From contig NZ_JAILYN010000005.1 in assembly GCF_019795155.1 (NCBI RefSeq), positions 62,001 to 126,000 on the forward strand: a stretch of DNA of 64,000 nt. Direction: 5' to 3'. The stretch comes from Marinobacterium arenosum (GTDB lineage: Bacteria; Pseudomonadota; Gammaproteobacteria; Pseudomonadales; Balneatricaceae). Both the position numbers and the translations under genes were made by a program. Under the pieces are notes generated by a model, which had not been told where the DNA came from, made no database searches, and saw only the letters and a program-made list of their open reading frames with translations. Positions 8,641 to 17,697 of the stretch are shown here, one piece after another (within the stretch, counting starts at the first letter, position 1; every line of letters starts with the position of its first letter).

Positions 8641-8669
8641 ATTGTCGTTGATGATTTGGCCGATGTCAA
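8641..8669 (-). promoter_or_regulatory. sigma-70 promoter upstream of tRNA-Gln and prs
   Basis: A perfect TTGACA (8669-8664), a 17-bp spacer and GACAAT (8646-8641) are followed by a GC-rich ACGCGCC discriminator. This resembles the promoter of the four-tRNA array. Transcription would start about 35 bp before the tRNA. Confidence 0.7.
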
Positions 8670-8730
8670 ACCTGAACGGCCGGCAACGGGTAAAGTCGCC
8701 GAAGGGCCTTGGGCATAGCTTTCTGCGCAA

Positions 8731-9300
8731 TCATTGCCAGTCATGGATCACCAGGGTGATACGCAGCCGGTCCCGTTGCAGCACCAGTTTTTCCGGTCGG
8801 CTGCGATCCTCGCTGTAGCGCAGATAGCGGATGGTCCAGCCAGCCTGGTCGAGCCGCGCCAACCGCTGATCCTGCAGTTTCTGCTGGTAGCTCTGGTCGG
8901 GGGAGGGCAGGCCGCGGATCCACCAGTTCAGATCATGGATCGGAAACTGCCAACCGAGGTGATCTTGCAACAGCGCTTCGGGGCTCGGTGCCCGATAGCG
9001 GCGGTCGTCCATCTCCAACTGGATATAGTCGAGGTTGCCCTCGATGCGGGCGCCCAGCTGATTGAGCGGACCGAACAGTTCGATCTGGTAGCGGTCGTCC
9101 TGCTGCTGCCAGCGAAAACCGGCCGACTCGCTGTCGTCGGGGGTACGGAAGCCTACTTTGCCGCTCAGCTGCCACTGCTTCAGGGTGCTCATCTGCCACT
9201 GGTATTGCTGCCAGTTACTGACCTGGGCGGGTGGGCTCGGCTGCAGGCTGCTGCAGGCGGCCAGCCAGAGGCTGGCCAACAGCACGATCAATGGACGCAT
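8731..9300 (-). CDS. lolB: outer-membrane lipoprotein receptor LolB
   Basis: LolB accepts lipoproteins from LolA and inserts them into the outer membrane. The signal peptide ends in a lipobox L-A-A-C near residue 16. The mature part has the LolB pattern, including GKVGFRTPDDSESAGFRWQQ and a C-terminal LVIHDWQ. Length is 189 residues. Its ATG overlaps the stop of the TPR gene (TGATG), so the two are translationally coupled. ispE, which usually follows lolB in relatives, is absent here. Confidence 0.92.
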   Translation of the reverse strand: MRPLIVLLASLWLAACSSLQPSPPAQVSNWQQYQWQMSTLKQWQLSGKVGFRTPDDSESAGFRWQQQDDRYQIELFGPLNQLGARIEGNLDYIQLEMDDRRYRAPSPEALLQDHLGWQFPIHDLNWWIRGLPSPDQSYQQKLQDQRLARLDQAGWTIRYLRYSEDRSRPEKLVLQRDRLRITLVIHDWQ

Positions 9301-11000
9301 CAGCGGTTACTCAACGCTTCGGCCGCTTCCAGCAGGAAGCTGTTGTCCGGATCGCTGGTCAGGCTGTTGTCCAGCAGTTGGCGGGCCTTTTCCAGCTGGC
9401 CGTTGGCCTGGTAGCTCTGGATCAGGTGGCCGGCCACTTCCGGATCGGGGTACTGCTGATAGGCGCGTTCCAGGTAGTCGATCGAGTCGCTGTAGCGTTG
9501 CAGCTTGAACAGTACCCAACCCATGGAATCGAGTATCGCCGGGTCGTCCGGTTTGCCGGCCAGCGCCCGCTCGATCAGCGCCAACGCCTCCTGGTAGCGT
9601 TCAGTGTGCAGGGTCAGGGTGTAACCCAGCGCATTCAGCGCCTGGCTGTTGTCGGGCTGTTGGCGAATGACCTCGCGCAGGTCCTTTTCGGCCTGGCTGA
9701 AATCGCTCGCTTCGATCAGCATCGCCCGGGTATAAAGCAGGTCGGGATCGTTGTCGAACTCGGCCAGAGCCTCCTCCAGCAGCGCCAGGGCTTCATCGGT
9801 CAAGTCATACAGATGCAGCCATTCGGCTTCCATGGTGTACAGCAGGCGGGCGATCTCCGGATGCAGTGCGCGACCGTCGGCGACGATCTGGCTGAGCCGG
9901 GCTTTGTGCTCGGCGCTGTCCAGCAGCGCGGCGATACGGGCATAGGCCTGGTACAGCTTGGGACCGTCATCGACCTGCTGGTAGTGGGCGATGGCGGCGT
10001 TGACGCGGTTGTCGCGTTGTTCGATAAAGCCCAGGTAGAAATGTGGCGTGCTGTCCTGCGGGTACTGTTCCAGCAACTGCTGCAGAATCCGGCGGGACGG
10101 CTCCATCAGGTCGGCGTCCAGCATCAGTAGCGCCAGGTACAGGTGCAACTGGGCGTCGCGCGGGGTCTGCTCGATCAGTTCGAGTGCCGCGTTGCTGCCC
10201 TGTTCGGCCCGGTCGCTGTCGAACAGCAGCTGGATCCGCAGTAACTTTAGCTGGCGGTTGTCCGGTTCGATCGCCAGGGCTTTGCGCACCAGCGTCAAAG
10301 CCGGTTCCGTTTGATCCATCGCCCGCAGCAGATCGGCCTTCTGTGCCATGATATCCAGCTGATTCGGTGCCAACTGCTGGGCCCGGTTAAGTGCCTGCAG
10401 GGCGGCTTGCTCGTCTCCCTGCTGGCGTAGCAGTACCCCGCGGCTGCGGTGCAGGCTGGCATTCTCCGGATCTTGCTTCAACTGGGTATCCAGCAGCGCC
10501 AGGTAGCCGGCCAGGGTTTCCGGCTCCATCTGCGCGGCGCGGCTGTCGATCAGCGCCAGGGTCTGGGACTGGTCGGTCTGCAGTGCCTGCTCCAGCAACG
10601 GCAGCGCCTGTGGGTAATCGCCTTGGTGCAGCATCACGCTGGCGGCGATCTGGTAGGGTTCCGGGTTGGTCGGGTCCGCTGAGATCCACAGCAGTGCGGC
10701 CTGGCGGATACTGTCCGGTTCACGCAGATACTGGGCGATACGGGTGGCCCGCTCGGCGACCCCCGGATCGCGGGTCAGCCGGGCCTGGCGCAGATAGTTG
10801 TCCAGCGCCTGCGGGTATAGCTGACGCTGGCCGGCGATCTCGGCACTGAGCAGTTCGTACAGGGTTTCCCGGTTCAATTCGCCCGGCTGATAGTGCACCG
10901 GAGGCAGAGGCTGGGCGCTGTAGTCGCTGGAACGTTGCAGGTTGCTGCAGCCGGCCAGCAGCAGGGCTGCGCTGAGCGCCGCTAGTACAGATGATTTCAT
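9300..11000 (-). CDS. TPR-repeat outer-membrane lipoprotein
   Basis: The product has 566 residues with a signal peptide and lipobox L-L-A-G-C at about residue 18. Many tetratricopeptide repeats then span nearly the whole length (for example LNRAQQLAPNQLDIMAQKA and LNALGYTLTLHTERYQEAL). A TPR lipoprotein sits at the same position, upstream of lolB and divergent from hemA, in pseudomonads (PA4667-like). TPRs mediate protein contacts, and the partner is unknown. A role linked to LolB or envelope assembly is suggested only by coupling to lolB. Confidence 0.88.
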   Translation of the reverse strand: MKSSVLAALSAALLLAGCSNLQRSSDYSAQPLPPVHYQPGELNRETLYELLSAEIAGQRQLYPQALDNYLRQARLTRDPGVAERATRIAQYLREPDSIRQAALLWISADPTNPEPYQIAASVMLHQGDYPQALPLLEQALQTDQSQTLALIDSRAAQMEPETLAGYLALLDTQLKQDPENASLHRSRGVLLRQQGDEQAALQALNRAQQLAPNQLDIMAQKADLLRAMDQTEPALTLVRKALAIEPDNRQLKLLRIQLLFDSDRAEQGSNAALELIEQTPRDAQLHLYLALLMLDADLMEPSRRILQQLLEQYPQDSTPHFYLGFIEQRDNRVNAAIAHYQQVDDGPKLYQAYARIAALLDSAEHKARLSQIVADGRALHPEIARLLYTMEAEWLHLYDLTDEALALLEEALAEFDNDPDLLYTRAMLIEASDFSQAEKDLREVIRQQPDNSQALNALGYTLTLHTERYQEALALIERALAGKPDDPAILDSMGWVLFKLQRYSDSIDYLERAYQQYPDPEVAGHLIQSYQANGQLEKARQLLDNSLTSDPDNSFLLEAAEALSNR

Positions 11001-11196
11001 AGGGTGTTCGCAATCCGGTATTTGAGCTCACTATAGATGAAAGCACCAAACCTTGTCAGCCGTCGCCGGCCTGCCGGGCAGCCCGTGGCGGGGGAAGCTC
11101 GGCGGTTCCGGTCATCGTATTCGGTTATGCTAACCATAGTATTGAAACCGTTGTATCATTACGCGCTTTGTGAGTGAAAGGGTGCGCGACAGTCGT

Positions 11197-12468
11197 ATGG
11201 CGCTTTTGGCATTAGGCATAAACCATAAAACGGCCTCGGTCGAGGTTCGCGAGCGGGTTGCGTTCGTGCCGGAACAGATGGCTGAGGCATTGGAACAAGC
11301 CCGTCGCTCCGCTTCCCTGAAAGAGGTGGCGATCCTGTCCACCTGTAACCGTACCGAACTGTACTGCTCAACCGACCTGGCCGGCACCCGGGCGCTGCTC
11401 GAATGGCTGGGCAGTTATCACGGGCTCAGTGCCGATGCGTTGCAGTCCTGCTCCTACGCTTACTGGGATGAGGAGGCCGCGCGCCACATGATGCGGGTGG
11501 CCAGCGGGCTCGATTCGCTGGTGCTTGGCGAACCGCAGATCCTCGGCCAGCTGAAATCCGCCCATGCGGTCTCCCAGCAGCACGGTACTTTGGGGGCCGA
11601 ACTGGGCCGACTGTTCCAGCAGACCTTTGCGGTGGCCAAGCAGGTGCGCACCGATACCGCCATCGGTGAAAACCCGGTGTCGGTGGCCTATGCCGCGGTC
11701 AGCCTGGCCCAGCATATCTTCGCCGACCTGAGCCGCAGCCGGGCATTGCTGATCGGCGCCGGCGAGACCATCGAGCTGGTGGCGCGCCATCTGGTCAATG
11801 CCGGCGTCAGCCAGATCACCGTTGCCAACCGGACGCTCAATCGCGCGGTCGACCTGGCCGGCGAATTTAACGGCGAGGCGATCCTGCTGGGCGATATCCC
11901 CGAGGCGCTGGTCAAGGCGGATATCGTGATCGCCTCGACTGCCAGCCAGCTGCCGATTCTCGGCAAGGGTGCGGTAGAGGCGGCGCTGAAAAAGCGCAAG
12001 CACCGGCCGATCTTCATGGTCGATATCGCGGTACCGCGCGATATCGAACCGCAAGTGGCCGAGCTGGACGATATCTACCTGTATACCGTGGACGACCTGC
12101 GTGAGGTGATCGAAGAGAACCAGCGCAATCGCGAGAGTGCCGCCCAGGAAGCCGAGGCGATCATCGAGACCGGTGCCCACGAATTTTTCCGCCAGCTGCG
12201 CTCGCTGGCTGCGGTCGATACCCTGACCGCACTGCGCGGTCAGGCGGAGCAGACCCGAGACCAGGAGCTCGAGCGCGCCCTGCGCCAGCTCGACAACGGC
12301 AAGGACCCGGCCCAGGTGCTGACCCAGCTGGCCCGCGGCCTGACCAATAAATTGCTGCATCAACCGACCATCCAGATGCGTAAAGCCAGCGCCGAAGGGC
12401 GCTCTGAACTGCTGCAGGCGGTACAGGAGCTGTATCAGCTGGCTGGCCCTGAAAAGACCGATTCCTGA
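11197..12468 (+). CDS. hemA: glutamyl-tRNA reductase HemA
   Basis: HemA reduces glutamyl-tRNA to glutamate-1-semialdehyde with NADPH, the committed step of C5 haem biosynthesis. The N-terminus [23 protein letters not shown], the catalytic Cys in [10 protein letters not shown], the [19 protein letters not shown] block and the LIGAGE nucleotide site are present. The ATG at 11197 matches family starts and gives 423 residues. A GTG at 11170 would add nine residues, and its ribosome site is not clearly worse. The gene is two bases from prfA and divergent from the TPR gene. Confidence 0.96.
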   Translation: MALLALGINHKTASVEVRERVAFVPEQMAEALEQARRSASLKEVAILSTCNRTELYCSTDLAGTRALLEWLGSYHGLSADALQSCSYAYWDEEAARHMMRVASGLDSLVLGEPQILGQLKSAHAVSQQHGTLGAELGRLFQQTFAVAKQVRTDTAIGENPVSVAYAAVSLAQHIFADLSRSRALLIGAGETIELVARHLVNAGVSQITVANRTLNRAVDLAGEFNGEAILLGDIPEALVKADIVIASTASQLPILGKGAVEAALKKRKHRPIFMVDIAVPRDIEPQVAELDDIYLYTVDDLREVIEENQRNRESAAQEAEAIIETGAHEFFRQLRSLAAVDTLTALRGQAEQTRDQELERALRQLDNGKDPAQVLTQLARGLTNKLLHQPTIQMRKASAEGRSELLQAVQELYQLAGPEKTDS

Positions 12469-12470
12469 CC

Positions 12471-13559
12471 ATGAAAGATTCCATTCTTGCCAAGCTGGAA
12501 AAGCTGCAAGACCGCTATGAGGAGCTGGCCGCGTTGATGTCGGATGCCGGCGTAATCAGCGACCAGAACCGTTTCCGCGACTACTCCAAGGAGTATGCCG
12601 AACTGGAGCCGGTGGTGAAGAGCTTCGGCGCTTACCAGCAGGCCCGCGAGGACCTGGCCGAAGCCGAACTGATGTCCGAGGACAGCGACCCCGAGATGCG
12701 CGAGATGGCGCAGGAGGAGTTGGCCGACGCCCGCGAACGGATCGAGGCGCTTGAGACCGAGCTGCAGATCCTGCTGCTGCCGAAGGACCCGAACGATGCC
12801 CGCAACGTGTTCCTGGAGATCCGGGCCGGAACCGGTGGCGACGAGGCGGCGCTGTTCTCCGGCGACCTGTACCGGATGTACGCCAAGTATGCCGAGCAGA
12901 AAGGCTGGCGGATCGAGGTGATCAGTGCCAGCGAGGGCGAGCATGGCGGCTACAAGGAGCTGATCACCCGGGTGGTCGGCAGCGATGTTTATTCTCACCT
13001 GAAATTCGAATCCGGCGCCCACCGGGTGCAGCGGGTGCCCGAGACCGAGTCCCAGGGGCGCATTCATACCTCCGCCTGTACCGTGGCGATCATGCCGGAG
13101 ATGGACGCATCCGCCGAAATCGAGATCAACAAGGCGGATCTGCGGGTCGACACCTTCCGGGCTTCCGGCGCCGGCGGCCAGCACGTCAACAAGACCGACT
13201 CGGCGATCCGTATCACCCATATCCCGACCGGTGTGGTGGTGGAGTGCCAGGAGGAGCGTTCGCAGCACAAGAACCGCGCCAAGGCGATGTCGCTGCTGGC
13301 CTCGCGGCTGCAGGCCGCCGAACAGGAGCGCACCGCCGCCGCGCAGGCTGGCATGCGCAAGAGCCTGGTCGGTAGCGGCGACCGTTCCGAGCGGATCCGC
13401 ACCTACAACTATCCGCAGGGACGGGTGACCGATCACCGTATCAACCTGACGCTGTACAAGCTGCAGGAGGTGATGGCTGGCGAGCTGAACCATGTGGTCG
13501 AGCCGCTGATGACCGAGTACCAGGCCGAGCAACTGGGCGCATTGTCCGATAGCGATTGA
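12471..13559 (+). CDS. prfA: peptide chain release factor 1
   Basis: RF1 recognises UAA and UAG stop codons and triggers peptide release. The GGQ catalytic motif ([16 protein letters not shown]) is near residue 233 and the codon-reading P-x-T region ([15 protein letters not shown]) near 190. Length is 362 residues. It starts two bases after the hemA stop with no obvious own ribosome site, so translational coupling is likely. Its modifier prmC is not adjacent as usual but about 750 bp downstream. Confidence 0.97.
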   Translation: MKDSILAKLEKLQDRYEELAALMSDAGVISDQNRFRDYSKEYAELEPVVKSFGAYQQAREDLAEAELMSEDSDPEMREMAQEELADARERIEALETELQILLLPKDPNDARNVFLEIRAGTGGDEAALFSGDLYRMYAKYAEQKGWRIEVISASEGEHGGYKELITRVVGSDVYSHLKFESGAHRVQRVPETESQGRIHTSACTVAIMPEMDASAEIEINKADLRVDTFRASGAGGQHVNKTDSAIRITHIPTGVVVECQEERSQHKNRAKAMSLLASRLQAAEQERTAAAQAGMRKSLVGSGDRSERIRTYNYPQGRVTDHRINLTLYKLQEVMAGELNHVVEPLMTEYQAEQLGALSDSD

Positions 13560-13589
13560 GCTGGGCGCGTCTGAACCAGCTGGCCGAAG

Positions 13590-13715
13590 GCGTCCCGCAA
13601 CGAGTAGCCGGCCGCTCCGTGGCAGCCCGCTTGGTATGCCCCTCGGGTACCTAGGGCGACACCCTCGAGGCTGAGCCAACCTTGTCGCGGTCAGAGCCCG
13701 CTGCTACAAGGTTTC
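13590..13715. repeat. dispersed intergenic repeat, family A, copy 1
   Basis: This stretch after prfA carries a degenerate module with GGCAGCCCGCTTGG, then GGGCGACA and an inverted half GTCGCGGTCAGAGCCCGC ending in TGCTAC. Related copies occur near 35915, 47148, 49104 and 53566. The ends are partially palindromic and gene-free, as in REP-type extragenic elements. Confidence 0.55.
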
Positions 13716-13748
13716 ATGCTTCGTAGCAACCCGCCGCCAAAAGAAACT

Positions 13749-13779
13749 AAAAAGCCCCGCTCAATAGCGGGGCTTTTTT
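13749..13779. terminator. bidirectional rho-independent terminator
   Basis: AGCCCCGCT/AGCGGGGCT forms a perfect stem flanked by an A-run on the left and a six-T run on the right. It can end prfA transcripts on the plus strand and the small minus-strand gene beyond it. Confidence 0.85.
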
Positions 13780-13840
13780 GTGTGCGCGCTCAGGGCACGC
13801 TTAACGGGGGCTTGGCATTGTTAGCGTTGCTGCTAACCCC

Positions 13841-14038
13841 TTATGACCAGCTATAGTCATCGGCGTCGTAGCTGCTTTCAATCTGCCGGCGCAGTCGTTT
13901 CTCTTCCAGCCGTTCCTCTATGTCGCGTCTCCGGTCCCGGCCCGCTTTCTTGCGATAGGAACCTTTGTCGGAAAAGTCGTCATCCCATTCATCGAGATTG
14001 TCCAAGCTAGTATGATCGACACTGACTTTGGTGCCCAT
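13841..14038 (-). CDS. small acidic/basic conserved-type protein (65 aa)
   Basis: It encodes a 65-residue protein that is highly charged. The N-terminal half is acidic (LDEWDDDFSD), a basic helical middle reads RRRDIEERLEEKRLRRQIE, and the tail is short and acidic. The ATG at 14038 has a GAGAG sequence about eight bases upstream. The charge layout resembles the small family NCBI names PA3496-like putative envelope integrity protein, but that match is from memory and unverified. It lies divergent from prmC and interrupts the usual prfA-prmC adjacency. No catalytic motif is visible. Confidence 0.6.
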   Translation of the reverse strand: MGTKVSVDHTSLDNLDEWDDDFSDKGSYRKKAGRDRRRDIEERLEEKRLRRQIESSYDADDYSWS

Positions 14039-14312
14039 CGTTTCACTCTCACTGTCAGGTTGATAATCATGCAGGCGGGCCTAATTGCCATGCCTGCGGT
14101 GAAAACCAGTTGGGTGTCATCGGTCTGGCGCCATCGGCAGCAGGCCTGCTGGCCTCAACTACTACCCGGCGGCTGCGCTATTGTGCACCCTAATATGGCG
14201 AAATATAGCAGGAAAATCGAATTGGAAAAGCCCGAAATATGACTATTTTTTTGTGCTCCAACGACTGCACAGAAAACCGTCCTGGCGAGCCGCCATGCGG
14301 GGTGGAGGTTGA

Positions 14313-15155
14313 ATGATGCGGATAGCGGATGCGCTGGCGTTGAGTGCGCGCCTGGAGCCGGTCAGCGACAGTGCCCGGCTGGATGTTGAGTTGCTGCTTT
14401 GCGCGGTGCTGCGGCAACCGCGCAGCTACCTGTTTACCTGGCCCGATCGCGAACTGGCGGCGGACCAGCGGCAGCAACTGGAGCGGATGCTGGAACGCCG
14501 CCAGCAGGGCGAGCCGGTAGCCCATATCGTCGGTCACACCGGCTTCTGGACCTTGCAACTGGAGGTTTCGCCGGACACCCTGATCCCGCGGCCCGATACC
14601 GAGACGCTGGTGGAGCAGGCGCTGGAGCGATTGGCCGACGGTCCCTATCGGGTGCTGGACCTGGGCACGGGAACTGGCGCTATCGCCCTGGCGCTGGCGT
14701 CCGAGCGGCCCGCTTGGCGACTGGTCGGCTGCGATCGGGTGGCCGCGGCGGTGGCCCTGGCAGAACGAAACCGTCAGCGAAACGGGCTGACCAACGTCGA
14801 GTTCGTCGAAGGCAACTGGTTTGAGCCGCTGCAGGGCCGGTTCGATATGATTGTCAGTAATCCTCCCTATATAGACCCGGCCGATCCGCACTTGGCGCAG
14901 GGGGATGTGCGGTTCGAGCCGAGTAGTGCGCTGGTGGCCGACGAGGCCGGTATGGCCGATATCCGTTGGATCGCCGAGCAGGCGCGAGCATGCCTGAAGC
15001 CGGGTGGCTGGTTGCTGTTCGAGCACGGTTACGATCAGGGCGAGGCGTCTGCGCAGCTGTTGCGCCGACTTGGCTACCGGCAGGTTAAAACGGTACGGGA
15101 TTATGGCGGGCGCGACCGGATCACGGTCGGTCGCTGGCCCGGTGATGAGGAGTAG
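14313..15155 (+). CDS. prmC: release factor glutamine methyltransferase PrmC
   Basis: PrmC methylates the glutamine of the GGQ motif in RF1 and RF2, using S-adenosylmethionine. The SAM-binding motif DLGTGTGAIALAL is near residue 115 and the catalytic NPPY (IVSNPPYID) near 180. A helical N-terminal domain precedes them. At 280 residues it is full length. GGAGG lies just upstream of two consecutive ATG codons, and the first is used here. moeB follows after six bases. Confidence 0.95.
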   Translation: MMRIADALALSARLEPVSDSARLDVELLLCAVLRQPRSYLFTWPDRELAADQRQQLERMLERRQQGEPVAHIVGHTGFWTLQLEVSPDTLIPRPDTETLVEQALERLADGPYRVLDLGTGTGAIALALASERPAWRLVGCDRVAAAVALAERNRQRNGLTNVEFVEGNWFEPLQGRFDMIVSNPPYIDPADPHLAQGDVRFEPSSALVADEAGMADIRWIAEQARACLKPGGWLLFEHGYDQGEASAQLLRRLGYRQVKTVRDYGGRDRITVGRWPGDEE

Positions 15156-15161
15156 AGAAAG

Positions 15162-15917
15162 ATGCTGAGTGACCAACAACTGCTGCGTTACAGCCGGCAG
15201 ATCATGTTGCCGGAAGTGGAGATCGCCGGCCAGCAGGCCTGGCTGGACAGCTGGGTACTGATTATCGGGGCCGGCGGACTGGGCAGTCCGGTGGCGATCT
15301 ATCTGGCGGCGGCCGGGGTCGGCACGCTGGTGCTGGCGGACGACGACCAGGTCGACCTGAGCAACCTGCAGCGGCAGATCGTCCATACCACCGAGCGGAT
15401 CGGGGTCGACAAGGTGGAATCGGCCCGCCAGACGTTGCAGGCGCTGAACCCGGAGGTGCAGGTGGAAACCATCGCTGCCCGGCTGGAGGGCGAGACGCTG
15501 GCGCAGCAGGTGGCTCGCGCCGACCTGGTGGTCGATTGCACCGACAATTTCACGACCCGCTTCGCGATCAACCGAGCTTGCGTGGCCGCCAAAACCCCGC
15601 TGGTGTCCGGCGCCGCGATCCGTATCGAAGGCCAGGTGGCGGTGTACGATCCGCGCCAGCCGGATTCGCCCTGCTATCAGTGCCTGTATAAGGACGGGGA
15701 TGACGAGAACCTGACCTGCTCCGAATCCGGCGTGCTGGCGCCGCTGGTCGGCATTATCGGTTCGGTCCAGGCGATGGAGGCATTGAAGGTGCTGGCCAAT
15801 ATCGGTCAGCCGCTGGTTGGCAAGCTGATGTTGCTGGATGGTCTCAGCATGGAGTGGCGTACATTGAAACTCCGCAAGGACCCGGCCTGCCCGGTCTGCG
15901 GGAGTGGTGACCGGTAA
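15162..15917 (+). CDS. moeB: molybdopterin-synthase adenylyltransferase / ThiF-HesA-MoeB family
   Basis: This E1-like enzyme adenylates the C-terminal glycine of a ubiquitin-like sulphur carrier (MoaD or ThiS). The nucleotide site GAGGLGSPVAIYLAAAGVG is near residue 38. Later motifs are SNLQRQIVH, DCTDNF, and two zinc-binding Cys pairs (CYQC and CPVC). Length is 251 residues. The position after prmC is the conserved hemA-prfA-prmC-moeB order. From sequence alone the MoaD and ThiS routes cannot be separated. Confidence 0.92.
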   Translation: MLSDQQLLRYSRQIMLPEVEIAGQQAWLDSWVLIIGAGGLGSPVAIYLAAAGVGTLVLADDDQVDLSNLQRQIVHTTERIGVDKVESARQTLQALNPEVQVETIAARLEGETLAQQVARADLVVDCTDNFTTRFAINRACVAAKTPLVSGAAIRIEGQVAVYDPRQPDSPCYQCLYKDGDDENLTCSESGVLAPLVGIIGSVQAMEALKVLANIGQPLVGKLMLLDGLSMEWRTLKLRKDPACPVCGSGDR

Positions 15918-15939
15918 GGGGATGGGAGACAGTCGGTCG

Positions 15940-16353
15940 ATGAACGATCAAGAGCAATTGATTCGCAAGCTGTTAACGGAATGCCGGCTGATCGCGTTGG
16001 TCGGCGCCAGTCCGAAACCGGCCAGAGCCAGCCACCGGGTGATGGAGTTTCTACTGGCGCGCGGCTACCGGGTGATTCCGGTCAACCCGCGCTATGCCGG
16101 CCAGCAGATTCTCGGCCAGGAGGTGCGGGCCTCGCTGGCCGAGATCGCCTCGCCGATCGACCTGGTCGACGTGTTCCGCAACGTCGAGGCCGCCGGCGAG
16201 GTGATCGATGAAGCGATCGCTGTCGGCGCCAGGGCGGTCTGGCTACAGCTGGATATCGTCGATGAAGTCGGTGCCGAGCGGGCTCGCCGGGCCGGCCTCG
16301 AGGTGGTGATGGATCGTTGCCCGGCGATCGAGATTCCGCGGTTGGGGCTTTAG
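15940..16353 (+). CDS. CoA-binding domain protein (YccU-like)
   Basis: The 137-residue product is a single Rossmann-type CoA-binding domain. The pattern is IALVGASPKPARASHRVMEF, then YRVIPVNPRYAGQQILGQ, LVDVFRN and a terminal VVMDRCPAIEIPRL. Such proteins bind CoA or nucleotides, but the cellular role is not established. The ATG at 15940 has GGGAG upstream and matches family starts. The open frame begins further up at 15904 and overlaps the end of moeB. Confidence 0.88.
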   Translation: MNDQEQLIRKLLTECRLIALVGASPKPARASHRVMEFLLARGYRVIPVNPRYAGQQILGQEVRASLAEIASPIDLVDVFRNVEAAGEVIDEAIAVGARAVWLQLDIVDEVGAERARRAGLEVVMDRCPAIEIPRLGL

Positions 16354-16665
16354 AGGGGCTACCGGGCCTTACATCGCCTGTAGGACGCGACCCGGGGCGC
16401 CAACGAATTAAATATGACCCGCTTGACCGCCCGGTGCGGCCCTACAGGATTGGTTGCCGTAACCGAAATAAAAAGGTCCGGTAGGGTGGGCACATGTTTT
16501 GTGCACACCAATCGCCGGATTGCCGGACCACGCGGGGTGCTTCCCACAAGAGCTTGCCCGGTCCAGTGATCCCTCTGAAAAACTTGCTCACCCCTCGCTC
16601 GGAGTTCGCCTGTTGTGCCGCTTGTTGCTTGCAGCTTATAGCTTGTCGCTCCCCGAAAGGGGCAT
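16354..16665. repeat. gene-free stretch with family B and GTAGGGTGGGCAC repeats
   Basis: No gene is visible here. A module near 16380-16406 (TGTAGGACGCGACCCGGGG continuing into CGCCAACG) matches one at 31575-31601 with three differences in 27 bases. A GGTAGGGTGGGCAC motif at 16481-16494 recurs at 30484. A GCTT/AAGC tract like that of 4.2 kb lies at 16616-16650. Confidence 0.6.
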
Positions 16666-16690
16666 AAAAAACGCGCCCGGCAGGGCGCGT
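16666..16690 (-). terminator. rho-independent terminator after the 61-aa gene
   Basis: On the minus strand ACGCGCCC and GGGCGCGT pair around a four-base loop and are followed by TTTTT. It lies 26 bp beyond the stop of the small gene, which supports that gene being expressed. Confidence 0.8.
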
Positions 16691-16716
16691 TGGGCGTGCT
16701 GAGGGGGAAGCGAAAA

Positions 16717-16902
16717 TCAGTTCAACAGCCGGGCGGATATCTCGTACTGCTCGGCCAGCCAGAACTCGGCGGCGTGTTGGCCTTCATCTCTCAGCTGTTC
16801 CGCCCGTTGGCGTAGTTCCGTCGCCAGCTGTTGGCGTTCTCGTTCGTTCTTCGATGAGCGTTCCGAGCTGTTCAGTACAGCGGCAATGGTGCGGTGATCC
16901 AT
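16717..16902 (-). CDS. small hypothetical protein (61 aa)
   Basis: A 61-codon frame with an AAGGGATGAG ribosome site just before ATG and a strong terminator right after the stop. The protein is polar and predicted mostly helical, rich in Arg, Gln and Glu (SSKNERERQQLATELRQRAE), with no membrane segment. I do not recognise the family. It follows the TetR gene on the same strand after 110 bp and might share its transcript. Confidence 0.55.
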   Translation of the reverse strand: MDHRTIAAVLNSSERSSKNERERQQLATELRQRAEQLRDEGQHAAEFWLAEQYEISARLLN

Positions 16903-17012
16903 GGTCTCATCCCTTTTTTATGATCTTCTTATCTCTCTGGCCAGCCCCATACCGCAGGGGCAGAGACTCAGTGTAGACCAGATTTCGGCATGCACCGCCC
17001 TGGTGCAGGGAT

Positions 17013-17582
17013 TCAACAAAACTCTTGATCTGAAGCAACTTGCGGCTGCCGACAGGCCTGTAGAAGCCGCTCCGCCAGGGCGTCGTCATTCAGTGCCCGG
17101 GCGATCGCCATACCGCCGATCATCAGTACCGCAGTGCGCATCGCATCATCCTGCTGTTGCGGACCTTCACTCTGGGTCATATGCGGTTTCAGCAGTTCGA
17201 CAAAACCGCGGAACACGTCGGTATAGGTACTACGTAACTGTTCATCGCGCTGGGCGACATCGGTGACCAGGAACGCCATCGGGCAGTTGGCGCCTTCTCC
17301 GTTGCGGTGCGCCTGGCTCAGGTAGCCCTCCAGTAGATCGGTCAGCGACAGCGAAGGTTCGCGCAGCCGCTGGCCGTTGCGACGGGCCGTGGCCAGTATC
17401 GCTTCGCGATAGAGCTCGGCCTTCGAATTGAAATGAGCGTAGAAGGCGCCGCGGGTCATTCCCGCCTCGCGCATCAGCTGGTCGATGCCGACCCGGTCGA
17501 AACCGTGTAGTGCAAACAAGCGGGCGGCGGCTTCGACGATTCGGCGACGGCTGTCTTCCTTATGGGCTTCATTCCAGGGCAT
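17013..17582 (-). CDS. TetR family transcriptional repressor
   Basis: The 189-residue protein has the TetR helix-turn-helix at residues 10-56 (RRRIVEAAARLFALHGFDRV, then MTRGAFYAHFNSKAELY). A helical ligand-binding domain follows. Length and pattern suit the subfamily that controls nearby efflux or detoxification genes. It is divergent from a glutathione S-transferase, and the 115-bp gap holds a strong inverted repeat. It therefore probably represses itself and the transferase. The inducing ligand is unknown. Confidence 0.9.
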   Translation of the reverse strand: MPWNEAHKEDSRRRIVEAAARLFALHGFDRVGIDQLMREAGMTRGAFYAHFNSKAELYREAILATARRNGQRLREPSLSLTDLLEGYLSQAHRNGEGANCPMAFLVTDVAQRDEQLRSTYTDVFRGFVELLKPHMTQSEGPQQQDDAMRTAVLMIGGMAIARALNDDALAERLLQACRQPQVASDQEFC

Positions 17583-17622
17583 GGCGATTCTCCTTCATGG
17601 TGCCACCGCCATTATGGCGCGA

Positions 17623-17654
17623 CAGCAGAATATGTTCTTGATCATATTTTGCTG
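17623..17654. promoter_or_regulatory. probable TetR operator between tetR-like and GST genes
   Basis: Two 12-bp arms, CAGCAGAATATG (17623-17634) and CATATTTTGCTG (17643-17654), are inverted with 11 of 12 positions matching and an 8-bp spacer. The site lies in the divergent promoter region, where a TetR dimer would cover both promoters. Confidence 0.75.
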
Positions 17655-17697
17655 CTCACTAGGCTGTGGATAAAGACCCAACCGAAGGAGAATCGGA

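Noticed and set aside
8514-8744. 76-codon minus-strand frame after lolB, checked as a possible ispE remnant
   Set aside because: It crosses tRNA-Gln and its promoter and shows no GHMP-kinase motif.
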